In this document: positions 25,975 to 34,050 of the stretch, piece after piece
How positions within the stretch are numbered: the first letter of the stretch is position 1
Layout: every line of letters begins with the position of its first letter
Source: Methanogenium marinum
Lineage (GTDB): Archaea > Halobacteriota > Methanomicrobia > Methanomicrobiales > Methanomicrobiaceae
Reading direction: 5' to 3'
NCBI RefSeq assembly: GCF_028912405.1
Contig: NZ_JAKELO010000002.1
Span: 1,063,276-1,127,275 of the forward strand
Length of the DNA: 64,000 nucleotides
Position numbers and translations under genes: made by a program
The notes under the pieces: model-generated
Seen by the model: the letters and a program-made list of their open reading frames with translations, nothing else
Told to the model about the DNA's origin: nothing
Database searches by the model: none

Positions 25975-26622
25975 TCACCGGATTATCTCATCAAGAAGGG
26001 CTTCCATCCCGTCACCGGTCTTCATATTTGTCCGGAATACGGGCATTTCCGGATTATAGCGATGAATATCGGACTCCAGCCGCCCAACATCACAACCGAC
26101 GTATTCTGCCAGATCCACCTTGTTGATGACAGCCATCGTGCTCTCCCGGAACATCATCGGGTGCTTGTTTGCGACATCATCACCTTCTGTGGTGGAGACC
26201 ACCACAATACGCTTCTCCGCGCCGAGGAGAAAGTCAGTCGGGCAGACCATGTTCCCAACATTTTCTATGAAGAGAATGTCAATCTCGTCCAGGGGGAGGT
26301 GAGAAATGGCATGCTCCACGAGGTGTGCATCCAGGTGGCATTCCTTACCGGTATTTGCGTTCACCGCAGGAGCACCGGTTGCAACAATCCGCTGGAAATC
26401 ATCATCCCCATAGACATCACCTGCGATGGCCCCTGTATTCAGCCCGCGTTCCTTCAGCATAGGCACCAGTTGTTCCACAAGTGAGGTCTTGCCGGACCCG
26501 ATGGCACCGAGAAGGTCAAAGGCACGAATGCCAGCTGCGGCAAGCGCGGCATGATTCTTCGCAGCAAGACGATTATTTGCTTCAAAGATGTCCTTTTCGA
26601 TACTGACGTCAATGTGATGCAT
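25975..26622 (-). CDS. hypB: Hydrogenase/urease nickel incorporation GTPase HypB
   Basis: 215 residues. It uses GTP to help insert nickel into [NiFe]-hydrogenases, normally with HypA. Motifs: P-loop GAIGSGKT (39-46), GDVYGDDD, the metal-site segment TGKECHLDAHLV (Cys and His ligands at the dimer interface), ENVGNMVCP, and the guanine-specificity NKVDLAEYVG. It lacks the N-terminal His-rich tail of some bacterial forms. hypA is not adjacent, so it must lie elsewhere or be absent. The divergent neighbour is srp19. Confidence 0.96.
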   Translation of the reverse strand: MHHIDVSIEKDIFEANNRLAAKNHAALAAAGIRAFDLLGAIGSGKTSLVEQLVPMLKERGLNTGAIAGDVYGDDDFQRIVATGAPAVNANTGKECHLDAHLVEHAISHLPLDEIDILFIENVGNMVCPTDFLLGAEKRIVVVSTTEGDDVANKHPMMFRESTMAVINKVDLAEYVGCDVGRLESDIHRYNPEMPVFRTNMKTGDGMEALLDEIIR

Positions 26623-26676
26623 AGTAGTAGGTACGACAAAGTATCGTTTATACCTTCACAAAGTCATATATATTGT

Positions 26677-26940
26677 ATGAATCCTGAGCGGACACTCTAC
26701 CCATGTTACTTTGACCGTGCTCTCACCCGCAGTCAGGGCCGCAGGGTATCCCGGGAGATGGCACGGGAGACGCCAAAAGCCAAAGCAATCCATAAGGCTG
26801 CAAAGAAGTCAGGCCTTTCTGCACGGATTGAAGAGGGGGCCTCACACCCCGCATACTGGGGCAAACAGGATGGCAGAGTTATTGTCGAATGGAAGGGAAC
26901 GAAAGAAGAGCTGATGAAAAAGATCGCAAACAAAATCTGA
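26677..26940 (+). CDS. srp19: Signal recognition particle protein SRP19
   Basis: 87 residues from the ATG at 26677 (MNPERTLYPCYFDRALTRSQGRRVS). It binds the 7S RNA and prepares it for SRP54. The family pattern YPCYFD...TR..GRRV, then KAIHKAAKKSGL and KEELMKKIANKI, is plain. A longer frame back to 26551 overlaps hypB and has no such homology. A TATA-like TCATATATATTG lies at about 26664-26675, close enough to make this a leaderless or near-leaderless mRNA. The PHP gene begins 16 bases downstream. Confidence 0.95.
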   Translation: MNPERTLYPCYFDRALTRSQGRRVSREMARETPKAKAIHKAAKKSGLSARIEEGASHPAYWGKQDGRVIVEWKGTKEELMKKIANKI

Positions 26941-26956
26941 GAGGGAGGAGGACACC

Positions 26957-27634
26957 ATGTACGATCTCCACACTCACACCATGTACGATCTCCACACTCA
27001 CACCATCTACTCTGACGGCGAACTGCTTCCGGCTGAACTTATTCGTCGGGCAGCAGTGCTGGGATACCTGACGTTAGGAATCACTGACCACGCCGACCGT
27101 TCGAATGTAACCTCACTTGTCCACACCCTTTGTCCAATGCGTGAGACAGCACAGGCATACGGAATCCAGCTCCTCGTCGGCGTTGAAATAACTCATGTTC
27201 CGCCAGTGGAAATCCCCACCCTTGCCCGTGAAGCACGAGATGCAGGGGCTGACATCATCATCGTGCATGGTGAGACAATCACAGAACCTGTAGCACCGGG
27301 TACCAATGCTGCAGCCTGTGCCTGTGCTGACGTCGATGTCCTGGCCCACCCCGGACTCATATCAATACAGGATGCACGGATGGCCCGTGAAAACCAGGTA
27401 GCACTTGAGATCACCTCAAGAGGTGGCCACAACCGGACCAACGGCCATGTTGTCTGCGTGGCGAGGGCAGAGGAATGTCTGCTTGCAGTCAATTCGGATA
27501 CCCACGCACCGTCTGACCTGATGGGAATGGCCGAACGGATGCAGGTTGCACGGGGGGCGGGCCTTACTGAAATAGAGAGTGTCTCAATTCTCTCCGGAAA
27601 GAACCTCCCCTTCCTTCAAAAAAAGCGCGCATAG
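26957..27634 (+). CDS. PHP-domain phosphoesterase (histidinol-phosphatase-like)
   Basis: 225 residues from the first ATG; the PHP motifs are DLHTHTIYSDG, GITDHAD, IIIVHGET, DVLAHPG and NSDTHAPSD, which supply the metal ligands of this family. Members hydrolyse phosphate esters; in archaea the exact substrate is usually unassigned. The start carries a perfect 24-bp tandem duplication, so MYDLHTHT occurs twice and there are two ATGs (26957 and 26981). The RBS GGGAGGAGG (26942-26950) is well placed for the first. The second copy is the one that continues into the family sequence, so the first eight residues are an added copy. Confidence 0.88.
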   Translation: MYDLHTHTMYDLHTHTIYSDGELLPAELIRRAAVLGYLTLGITDHADRSNVTSLVHTLCPMRETAQAYGIQLLVGVEITHVPPVEIPTLAREARDAGADIIIVHGETITEPVAPGTNAAACACADVDVLAHPGLISIQDARMARENQVALEITSRGGHNRTNGHVVCVARAEECLLAVNSDTHAPSDLMGMAERMQVARGAGLTEIESVSILSGKNLPFLQKKRA

Positions 27635-27835
27635 AAATATTACCATCCGGGGGGGTGTGCACCAAAATGAAACACAAGAGCCATATACCCCTCATTTGCA
27701 TGCGAAAGAGTATGCATTACCCTTATCCCCATCCATGCAATATATAAAAATTATGCCAATCTTTAAATACTATTGGATTCAATTTATAACAGTTACGAAC
27801 CCACAGGGTACCAAATTTTTGGAAGGTTTTATAAC

Positions 27836-28060
27836 GTGAAGATCGTTGGTCAAGTTCATACTATTTGCAGTAAAAACAGTGCCGTCATCACTATTGACGG
27901 AGGGCAGTTGCCTCGTCTCCACAGCGAGGTTGTTGACCAGCGAAAGAAACCTGTCGGAAAACTGGTAGAAGTGTTCGGCAATATCAAAACACCATATGCA
28001 CTTGTGGTCTGCAAAGGACCATGCGAATGCAATGTGGGCGACCAGCTGTTTACAGAATAA
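27836..28060 (+). CDS. gar1: H/ACA ribonucleoprotein protein Gar1
   Basis: 74 residues starting at GTG 27836 (VKIVGQVHTICSKNSAVI), with GGAAGG ending 9 bases before it. It is a subunit of the archaeal box H/ACA pseudouridylation complex. The sequence follows the Gar1 beta-barrel: IVDQRKKPVGKLVEVFGNIKTPYALV (here VVDQRKK). The frame open back to 27773 encodes nothing Gar1-like. A TATA-like TTTAAATAC near 27762-27771 predicts a leader of about 45 bases. tfb follows 12 bases later, an arrangement common in methanogens. Confidence 0.92.
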   Translation: MKIVGQVHTICSKNSAVITIDGGQLPRLHSEVVDQRKKPVGKLVEVFGNIKTPYALVVCKGPCECNVGDQLFTE

Positions 28061-28072
28061 GGATGATGAATT

Positions 28073-29080
28073 ATGCAGGAAATTGAAAAATTAAAACAAC
28101 TCCAGTCACAGCGGGAAACCCTCAGGAAAAGAACCAAAGAAGGAGAGGGTTTAAAATCACGGACAGAAGAGACGACAAAAACGGTCTGTCCTGAATGTGG
28201 CAGCCGCCAGCTTGTGCAGGACAACGAGCGTGCAGAACTGGTATGCCAGAACTGTGGTCTTGTCCTCGATGATGAAGTCATTGACCGCGGCCCCGAATGG
28301 CGTGCGTTCGACCATGACCAGCGGATGAAGCGGTCACGTGTCGGTGCACCGATGACCTTTACCATTCACGATAAAGGTCTGTCCACGATGATTGACTGGC
28401 GGAACCGTGACTCATACGGCCGTGCTATTTCATCAAAGAACCGTGCCCAGCTCTACCGTCTGCGGAAGTGGCAGCGACGTATCCGTGTATCAAACGCGAC
28501 CGAGAGAAACCTTGCGTTTGCACTCTCAGAACTTGACCGGATGGCTTCTGCCCTTGGTCTGCCACGTAACGTCCGTGAGACAGCAGCAGTTGTCTACCGT
28601 GACGCAGTCGATAAGAACCTTATCCGTGGCAGGTCGATTGAAGGAGTCGCTGCAGCAGCTCTTTACGCAGCATGCCGTCAGTGTAATGTCCCACGTACCC
28701 TCGATGAGATTGCAGAAGTGTCCCGTGTCTCCCGTAAGGAGATCGGCAGGACCTACCGGTTCATCTCACGTGAACTCGGATTAAAGCTGCTCCCCACCTC
28801 ACCGATTGACTATGTCCCACGGTTCTGCTCCGGTCTGAACCTGAAAGGAGAGGTTCAGTCGCGTGCGGTTGAGATTCTCCGACAGGCGGGCGAGCGTGAA
28901 CTGACAAGCGGACGGGGCCCAACCGGTGTCGCCGCAGCAGCTATCTACATCTCCTCCATTCTGGGCGGCGAACGCCGGACCCAGCGTGAAGTGGCAGAGG
29001 TTGCCGGTGTCACTGAGGTGACCATCCGGAACCGCTACAAAGAACTTGCAGAGAAGCTCGACATCGAGATTATTCTGTAA
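28073..29080 (+). CDS. tfb: Transcription initiation factor TFB
   Basis: 335 residues. It bridges TBP-promoter DNA and RNA polymerase. The zinc ribbon has Cys39, Cys42, Cys58 and Cys61 (CPECG...CQNCG). The B-finger/linker region [22 protein letters not shown] follows, then two cyclin-like repeats (about 140-235 and 240-330) each with the characteristic [12 protein letters not shown] and [13 protein letters not shown] segments. An N-terminal coiled-coil extension of about 30 residues precedes the zinc ribbon. It is probably co-transcribed with gar1. Confidence 0.98.
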   Translation: MQEIEKLKQLQSQRETLRKRTKEGEGLKSRTEETTKTVCPECGSRQLVQDNERAELVCQNCGLVLDDEVIDRGPEWRAFDHDQRMKRSRVGAPMTFTIHDKGLSTMIDWRNRDSYGRAISSKNRAQLYRLRKWQRRIRVSNATERNLAFALSELDRMASALGLPRNVRETAAVVYRDAVDKNLIRGRSIEGVAAAALYAACRQCNVPRTLDEIAEVSRVSRKEIGRTYRFISRELGLKLLPTSPIDYVPRFCSGLNLKGEVQSRAVEILRQAGERELTSGRGPTGVAAAAIYISSILGGERRTQREVAEVAGVTEVTIRNRYKELAEKLDIEIIL

Positions 29081-29124
29081 GATTAATAATCACCCCCACC
29101 AATACTATTTTGGTATTTTTCGAT

Positions 29125-29196
29125 GGGCCTGTAGATCAGGGGTAGATCGCTACGTTCGCAACGTAGAGGCCGCGGGTTCAAATCCCGCCAGGTCCA
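29125..29196 (+). tRNA. tRNA-Ala (anticodon CGC)
   Basis: Acceptor stem GGGCCTG with CAGGTCC includes the G3:U70 wobble that specifies alanine. The anticodon arm CTACG-TTCGCAA-CGTAG gives CGC. The T-arm has GGTTCAAATC; the discriminator is A at 29196 and CCA is not encoded. Confidence 0.96.
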
Positions 29197-29310
29197 TACT
29201 TTTGTCCTCCCTCCAGACAGGGACTTTACGTAAAACGGAGAAGATCCTGCGAAAGATAGGATCACCGACAAACGGTTTTTAAAAAAAAAATATCTGATTT
29301 TTCCTTTTCT

Positions 29311-30780
29311 TTACGCCATCATCCCTGCTTCTTCACCATCACATTCTTCCACGTTTTCCGGATCATGAGTAAAAAATGAGAGGATGATAACGACGAATGC
29401 CACAATCGCACCCACAAAGAATGCAATGTCAAAGGCAGAAGCCAGTAAGGCTTCCACGAGCTGGGGCTGGGTAGCAAGTGAACCCTCAGTCAGTCCCTTC
29501 ATACTGGAGATAGTGATGAGCGACTGGATAAAGGCCAGTTCAAAGATAACTATGCCCACCGTGGCCCCGGCATTCCTCTCTGTCGTCGCAAGGCTGGAGA
29601 CCATGCCCTGCTTCTCCCGCGGCGCAAGGCACATTATTTCGCTCGTGTTCGGCGAGTAGTAGAGACCGAGACCGAAGCCAAGGAGAGCAAGGGTGGTGAT
29701 GATGAGCAGTGTTGAAGTTGCCACCCCGAATGTGGAGAGCAGAAGGAACGAAAGAAGATAGATGGCAGACGCCCCGACACAGAGTTTCCGGGGCCCGAAC
29801 CGGTGGTAGAGAGAGCCGGACATTGTCCCGCCAAGCATCAGAGTGACAGAGGGTACCGTCAGGTAGAGGCCGGCCACCATTGTTGACATTCCCTGCACAT
29901 ACTCGAGGAAAAAGGGCAGAAGGAAGTTTGACCCGCAGTAGGCAAACATCATCAGCATCGCCCCGACATTTGCGAAGAGGAAATCCCGTTTCCGGTAGAG
30001 CTGCAGGTCAAGCAGGGGGTCGGGTGCGGACCGTTCCTGACGGACAAAGAGAACGGCGCCGGCGATACAGATAACAAAGGCTGCAATAATCGGGGCTGAA
30101 GTGAACCCGAGGGAGATTCCCATGTTCAGGGCATAGATGAAGGCTCCGAGCATGGCGAAGAGATACAGGGCACCCAGGCTGTCAAACGATTCTGTCTTCT
30201 CACGGGCAGGGAGCGACGGGATGACGGCTGCACCGAGGATGCAGGCGAGAATGCCCACCGGGACGTTGATCAAAAAGATCCAGTGCCAGGAGAGCATCTC
30301 GGTGAGAATACCACCGAGAAACGGACCGGCAGCGACACCCAGAGACGACATCGTCACGACAAACCCGATGGCCTTTGCCCGGTCTCCCGGCGGCAGAAAG
30401 ACAGAGACCATTGCCATACTAATGGCACCGAGCATCGCACCGCCCACTGCCTGTACGGCACGGGAGCCTACCAGTATGAGAAACGACGGGGAGAGTGCAC
30501 AGAAGAGTGACCCTGCAGCAAATACGAGAAACCCCGCCAGAAATATCTGCCGAAAACCGATTCGGTCCGATAGTTTTCCAAAGATCATCAGACAGCTCGT
30601 AAGAACCAAGAGGTACATGGTTGATACCCAGGAGACAAGCCCAGTCGAGACATCAAAAGAAGTCGAAATTGTTGGCAGGGCGATATTGACAATGGAACTG
30701 TCCAGGGCGCTCATAAATGAAGCGATGGATATCGCAAAGAGCAGCATCTTTTGATTTTTTATTACAGGGGGAATTTCCAT
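29311..30780 (-). CDS. MFS multidrug exporter, DHA2 (14-helix) type
   Basis: 489 residues, strongly hydrophobic, with about 14 predicted helices. The loop 2-3 motif GKLSDRIGFRQIFL, and the antiporter motif region GVAAGPFLGGILTEMLSWHWIFLINVPVG at about 150-178 mark the DHA2/EmrB-QacA group, which exports drugs or toxic metabolites by proton antiport. The tail is acidic (DPENVEECDGEEAGMMA). The upstream 42-base segment 30799-30840 is repeated at 31980-32021, next to a decayed fragment of a second copy of this gene. Confidence 0.93.
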   Translation of the reverse strand: MEIPPVIKNQKMLLFAISIASFMSALDSSIVNIALPTISTSFDVSTGLVSWVSTMYLLVLTSCLMIFGKLSDRIGFRQIFLAGFLVFAAGSLFCALSPSFLILVGSRAVQAVGGAMLGAISMAMVSVFLPPGDRAKAIGFVVTMSSLGVAAGPFLGGILTEMLSWHWIFLINVPVGILACILGAAVIPSLPAREKTESFDSLGALYLFAMLGAFIYALNMGISLGFTSAPIIAAFVICIAGAVLFVRQERSAPDPLLDLQLYRKRDFLFANVGAMLMMFAYCGSNFLLPFFLEYVQGMSTMVAGLYLTVPSVTLMLGGTMSGSLYHRFGPRKLCVGASAIYLLSFLLLSTFGVATSTLLIITTLALLGFGLGLYYSPNTSEIMCLAPREKQGMVSSLATTERNAGATVGIVIFELAFIQSLITISSMKGLTEGSLATQPQLVEALLASAFDIAFFVGAIVAFVVIILSFFTHDPENVEECDGEEAGMMA

Positions 30781-30798
30781 GGGGGGCTCCGGAGTTTC

Positions 30799-30840
30799 GT
30801 ATCAAACGGTTGTTCAGGGTGATATTTGAGGATTGCTTTT
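30799..30840. repeat. Copy 1 of the MFS upstream repeat
   Basis: A 42-base segment upstream of the MFS start that recurs at 31980-32021 with a single difference (TTCAGGGTGATA here, TTCAGGTTGATA there). It probably contains the MFS promoter or leader. Confidence 0.85.
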
Positions 30841-30919
30841 TTTGGGCAACCCATAAACCATGGGAAAAAATACCGGAACGGGACACTCAGCCGGAATATC
30901 ACGCTGACCAATAACACAG

Positions 30920-31336
30920 TCAGATTAAATGCTGAGGGCAGCGGCACACTCCCCAGATAATCCCCACCACCGCGAGGACGAACGCCATTATAGAGAGCCC
31001 CTGTACCATATTGGAATAGAGGGGTACCCGCACCAGCCAGGAAAGGCCGCCCATCACATGAGTCATCGAGACGACTACCAGAACGGCAACGGTAAAGGGA
31101 TAGACACAGGTGCCGTCCAGTGTCCGCAACGCCAGGTAAGAGAGGAGAAAATAGGATACCGCAATGCCCATCACCACAAGCGGTACGAGGCCGTACACCG
31201 CAGCTGTCCGTGCGATCGGTGAAAACTCATACATGAGAATTTCGTCCAGACCATGCGCAAAGACAAACGTCAGAGTATAGTCGGCAATCACCGAAAGGGC
31301 CGGGAACATGGCAAGGAGCCGGATATTATTGTACAT
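30920..31336 (-). CDS. Small integral membrane protein of unknown function
   Basis: 138 residues from the ATG at 31336 (MYNNIRLLAMFP); longer starts at 31366 (ATG) and 31372 (TTG) are possible. Four helices are predicted: LLAMFPALSVIADYTLTFVF, VYGLVPLVVMGIAVSYFLLSYLAL, YPFTVAVLVVVSMTHVMGGL and LSIMAFVLAVVGIIWGVC. There is no motif I recognise. The pattern resembles small DUF5658-like archaeal proteins, but I would not insist. It is transcribed towards the MFS gene. Confidence 0.65.
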   Translation of the reverse strand: MYNNIRLLAMFPALSVIADYTLTFVFAHGLDEILMYEFSPIARTAAVYGLVPLVVMGIAVSYFLLSYLALRTLDGTCVYPFTVAVLVVVSMTHVMGGLSWLVRVPLYSNMVQGLSIMAFVLAVVGIIWGVCRCPQHLI

Positions 31337-31610
31337 GCATTTCCTGCCGGACCTGACACAATCCATCTTCAATCAATCACCCGAATGATACAGTATTACT
31401 GACTACTGCGGACCGTTGAACAATAGTTCATGCCTGTTTGATCTGCAGAGCCACGCAGCATATACCTCCATCACCATATTTAAACCATCGTACCAAAAAA
31501 ATACGAGATTGGCCCCAAAATTCTGTATATTCCTCGAATATGGCAGATTTTTTTGGGAAAGCAATTCCCCCCAGCCTCATGAATTGTGTGAAATGCCATA
31601 TTTCAATCAC

Positions 31611-31815
31611 ATTTTTAGTATCAGGAAGAATGTGAACAAGTATGGGAAAAAGAAGCAGAACACGGGAAAAAGTCGAGGTCCTTCCCATCCACATGCCGGT
31701 GAACCTTAAAATTGGGCTTGCATTATAAAAAAAGGTCTTTGACCGGGAGGAATGCCACACTGTGCAGACACTAGAGGGAGAAAACGAATATGACATCTGG
31801 TTCTTCCCCCCCAGG
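31611..31815 (+). pseudogene. Remnant of an HTH/PAS sensor gene
   Basis: This stretch aligns to codons near 375-440 of the intact HTH/PAS gene at 36892-38391. Pieces of the same peptide can be read: YQEECEQVWEKEAEHGKK (intact: YQDEFERVWGNKPEAGKK), then in another frame HMPVNLKIGLAL (intact HMPAELEKGLAL), followed by a stop, then ECHTVQTLEGENEYDIWFFP (intact EYHTVQTFPGGCEYDIWFFP). One frameshift and one in-frame stop show that it is dead. Nothing of the rest of the gene is visible on either side. Confidence 0.8.
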
Positions 31816-31816
31816 A

Positions 31817-31960
31817 TTAATCAGGGAAGATATGCGGTGCCCCAAGGATCGGGGGCGAGGTGAATCCGAGGGCCGCACCGGGGACGCAGGCAAGGATGCC
31901 CACCGGGACGTTGATCAAAAAGATCCAGTGCCAGGAGAACATCTCGGTGATGATTTCCAT
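31817..31960 (-). pseudogene. Internally deleted remnant of an MFS exporter gene
   Basis: The reverse strand reads MEI, then ITEMFSWHWIFLINVPVG, ILACVPGAA and LGFTSPPI, then runs to a stop: 47 codons. Compared with the MFS gene at 29311-30780, the first three residues are joined to the segment around residue 160, and after ILAC..GAA the sequence jumps to LGFTSAPI. Both deletions keep the frame. The bases upstream (31980-32021) match the promoter region of the intact gene. It is therefore the collapsed relic of a second copy, too short to make a transporter. Confidence 0.82.
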
Positions 31961-31979
31961 GGGGAAGGCTTTTTATTTT

Positions 31980-32021
31980 GTATCAAACGGTTGTTCAGGT
32001 TGATATTTGAGGATTGCTTTT
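31980..32021. repeat. Copy 2 of the MFS upstream repeat
   Basis: Matches 30799-30840 with one difference and sits in the same place relative to the start codon of the MFS remnant, so it is part of the same ancient duplication. Confidence 0.85.
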
Positions 32022-32106
32022 GGGGGATGAAGTATTATTCAAATAAATCAGTGAAAAAAGAGCAGGTGCAGGAAATGGCGACGCGCCTGCCTGTCTTGAT
32101 TTTTTA

Positions 32107-33495
32107 TCAGACAAAGACCGAATCAAATGAGAGCGAGATGCGGTAATCCCCGGCCAGGCAGGAATTAATACTGGGAACCGGCTGGTTAAGGATGAGCGGC
32201 TCAATTGTCAGACCACCTAAATCGTCTTCTGAGATTGGGAACGTCAGGACAACTTCTGAACAATTCAGGTTCTGGTAATCAATGATGTTCCCACCCTTCA
32301 CCTGAAGCGGGAGAGAGAGTGTATCCCTATCTGAGGCAAGGAATCCCTGTGTAAGCAGATTTGTATCACGGACGGTAATCTTAACCGCTGTCACATCCGG
32401 ATCATCGGTCTCAATATCAAAGAAGACAGATTCCTCATTGTAACCCTCTTCCAGGGTGCCAAAGGAAATATCTCCCGCAATATTGCAGATGTACCGATAC
32501 CCCTCACCTCCATCTCCATCATCTGAAGATGATTCCACAGGATCATTTTCCTCAACAGGAACGTCAATGCTCCCGTTAACATAGACAAAACCAGGGACGC
32601 CCTCAACATCCATTACAGTGCCATTTTCAACATCCATCTGGTGAATGATAACTATGACAGGGGACACACCCGGAGTAATCCCCCTCACATGCAACGATGC
32701 CAAGAGAATCGGATCTGCACTCTCATTCACCATCTGGGAATCTCCTGTTATCTGCAGATTCACCGAAGAATTGGGGAATGTGATGTTTTCAAAGGAAGTC
32801 ACCCAGGAGGGTAATTCTACACCAACCCATTCCGCCACGGACTCATTTTCAAGCGAAACAGTAAGATTGTACACATTAACCCCCTGAGGCACTGCATCAA
32901 ATGTGACATTAACCACCTCTTCTGCGCCGGCATTCACGGTGACATTGAGTATGCCCACGCTCAGAACGTCCGCATTGTCTTCACCAGGGCCAATTGGCAG
33001 TGGACTGTCTATGGGTGTATCAGCCAAGCTTTCGTTGACAGAAATAATGGATACCATGCACTCAACATCCATCATTGTGCCGTTGCCATCATCCATCTGA
33101 TGAACGAATACTTCTACAGGAGATTCTCCCACAGCAATGCCCCGCACACGCACTGTCGCAAGAAGGACAGGACCAGGGATTTCTTCAATCGATGGGGATT
33201 CATTCACTCCCGTCAAATTAACCAATGGAGCAGGGAATGTACTGTTCCCAGAAGACACAATCCATTCAGGAAACTCAACCCCGGTGAACTCAGCCACTGA
33301 ATCATTCACGAATGAGAGGGTGAGATTATATGCACTTAGCCCGGCAGGAGCCGCATCAAGGATGACTTCAAGCACGCCCTCCTCACCGGCAGACACAGTG
33401 ACATCGTTCATACTCACGTTCAGAGCAGTGGCCGCACCACAGCACAATGCCACAAAGCAAAGCATAGAAAGCAGAAGAACCTTCAGTGCCTGCAT
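32107..33495 (-). CDS. Secreted protein with two cohesin-like domains and a C-terminal surface domain
   Basis: 462 residues with a signal peptide (1-24, ending ATA). Two homologous cohesin-type beta-sandwich domains follow (about 25-150 and 170-300). Both share NVSMNDVTVSAGEEGVL / NVTVNAGAEEVVNVTFDA, then AYNLTLSFVNDSVAEF..VEFPEWI, and end in a strand before VSPV..I.HQMD..NGT.MDVE. An acidic linker (VEENDPVESSSDDGDGGEG) leads to a C-terminal domain (about 335-462) beginning GDISFGTLEEG and ending GDYRISLSFDSVFV, which resembles the small secreted protein at 35515. No membrane anchor is visible. It is the last gene of a four-gene secreted cluster. Confidence 0.8.
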   Translation of the reverse strand: MQALKVLLLSMLCFVALCCGAATALNVSMNDVTVSAGEEGVLEVILDAAPAGLSAYNLTLSFVNDSVAEFTGVEFPEWIVSSGNSTFPAPLVNLTGVNESPSIEEIPGPVLLATVRVRGIAVGESPVEVFVHQMDDGNGTMMDVECMVSIISVNESLADTPIDSPLPIGPGEDNADVLSVGILNVTVNAGAEEVVNVTFDAVPQGVNVYNLTVSLENESVAEWVGVELPSWVTSFENITFPNSSVNLQITGDSQMVNESADPILLASLHVRGITPGVSPVIVIIHQMDVENGTVMDVEGVPGFVYVNGSIDVPVEENDPVESSSDDGDGGEGYRYICNIAGDISFGTLEEGYNEESVFFDIETDDPDVTAVKITVRDTNLLTQGFLASDRDTLSLPLQVKGGNIIDYQNLNCSEVVLTFPISEDDLGGLTIEPLILNQPVPSINSCLAGDYRISLSFDSVFV

Positions 33496-33545
33496 CTACC
33501 CGCCTCCCGAAAGCTCTATCCACACACGTTCATGTATTTTCATTC

Positions 33546-34046
33546 TCAACAACCCCCTCTCCATCCCCAGCCCCAGGTCCATCCCCAGCCGTGGCGCCAT
33601 CTCCAGCGCCAGCAGTTATTATTGGATTCTTCTTCCTCAGGAGTTGTGAAAGTGTATTCATCTGAGACGGCTGCTTCATTGCTATCCACCTCAGAACGCA
33701 CCCGGAAAAAGTATGTCTCATCAGCGGTGAGACCTTCAATCAATACTATGTGCTCATATACCGGGGAAAATACATTCCCGGATGCCGGGTAAAAATAGTC
33801 CTCAAACCTGGAACGAGACTCAGTATCATACGCAACCTGCGAGGTAGATGCCCCGTTGGTCTTCCACGCGATCCCCACCGCATGGGAGGTTACATCAACG
33901 ACCTGCACATCGTAGATCCAAAGCGGTACATGCCCAGAGACGACAACAGTTGCTGTATCAGTGAGGGCAGCCCCTGTAATTCCTGCTGTGCCCATAAGCA
34001 GTATGGTAAGGCACAAAAGAAGGAGGAAAAGGAATCTGCCCCTCAT
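33546..34046 (-). CDS. Secreted fibronectin type III domain protein with unusual tail
   Basis: 166 residues: signal peptide (1-27), a short strand (TATVVVSGHVPLWIYDVQV), then a fibronectin type III domain (VTSHAVGIAWKTNGASTSQVAYD ... GLTADETYFFRVRSEVD ... YTFTTPE) over about 45-140. The last 25 residues are extraordinarily rich in Trp, Arg and Gly (CWRWRWRHGWGWTWGWGW and two Cys). In the next frame the same DNA reads AGAGDGATAGDGPGAGDGEG, a typical flexible linker, ending at 33530. A frameshift in this GC-rich repeat, in nature or in the assembly, is therefore possible. The start follows the upstream gene's stop by four bases. Confidence 0.75.
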   Translation of the reverse strand: MRGRFLFLLLLCLTILLMGTAGITGAALTDTATVVVSGHVPLWIYDVQVVDVTSHAVGIAWKTNGASTSQVAYDTESRSRFEDYFYPASGNVFSPVYEHIVLIEGLTADETYFFRVRSEVDSNEAAVSDEYTFTTPEEEESNNNCWRWRWRHGWGWTWGWGWRGGC

Positions 34047-34050
34047 CTTC

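Noticed and set aside
31428..31796. Reverse-strand protein of 122 residues across the remnant patch
   Set aside because: It overlaps the PAS remnant on the other strand and its composition follows from that decayed sequence.
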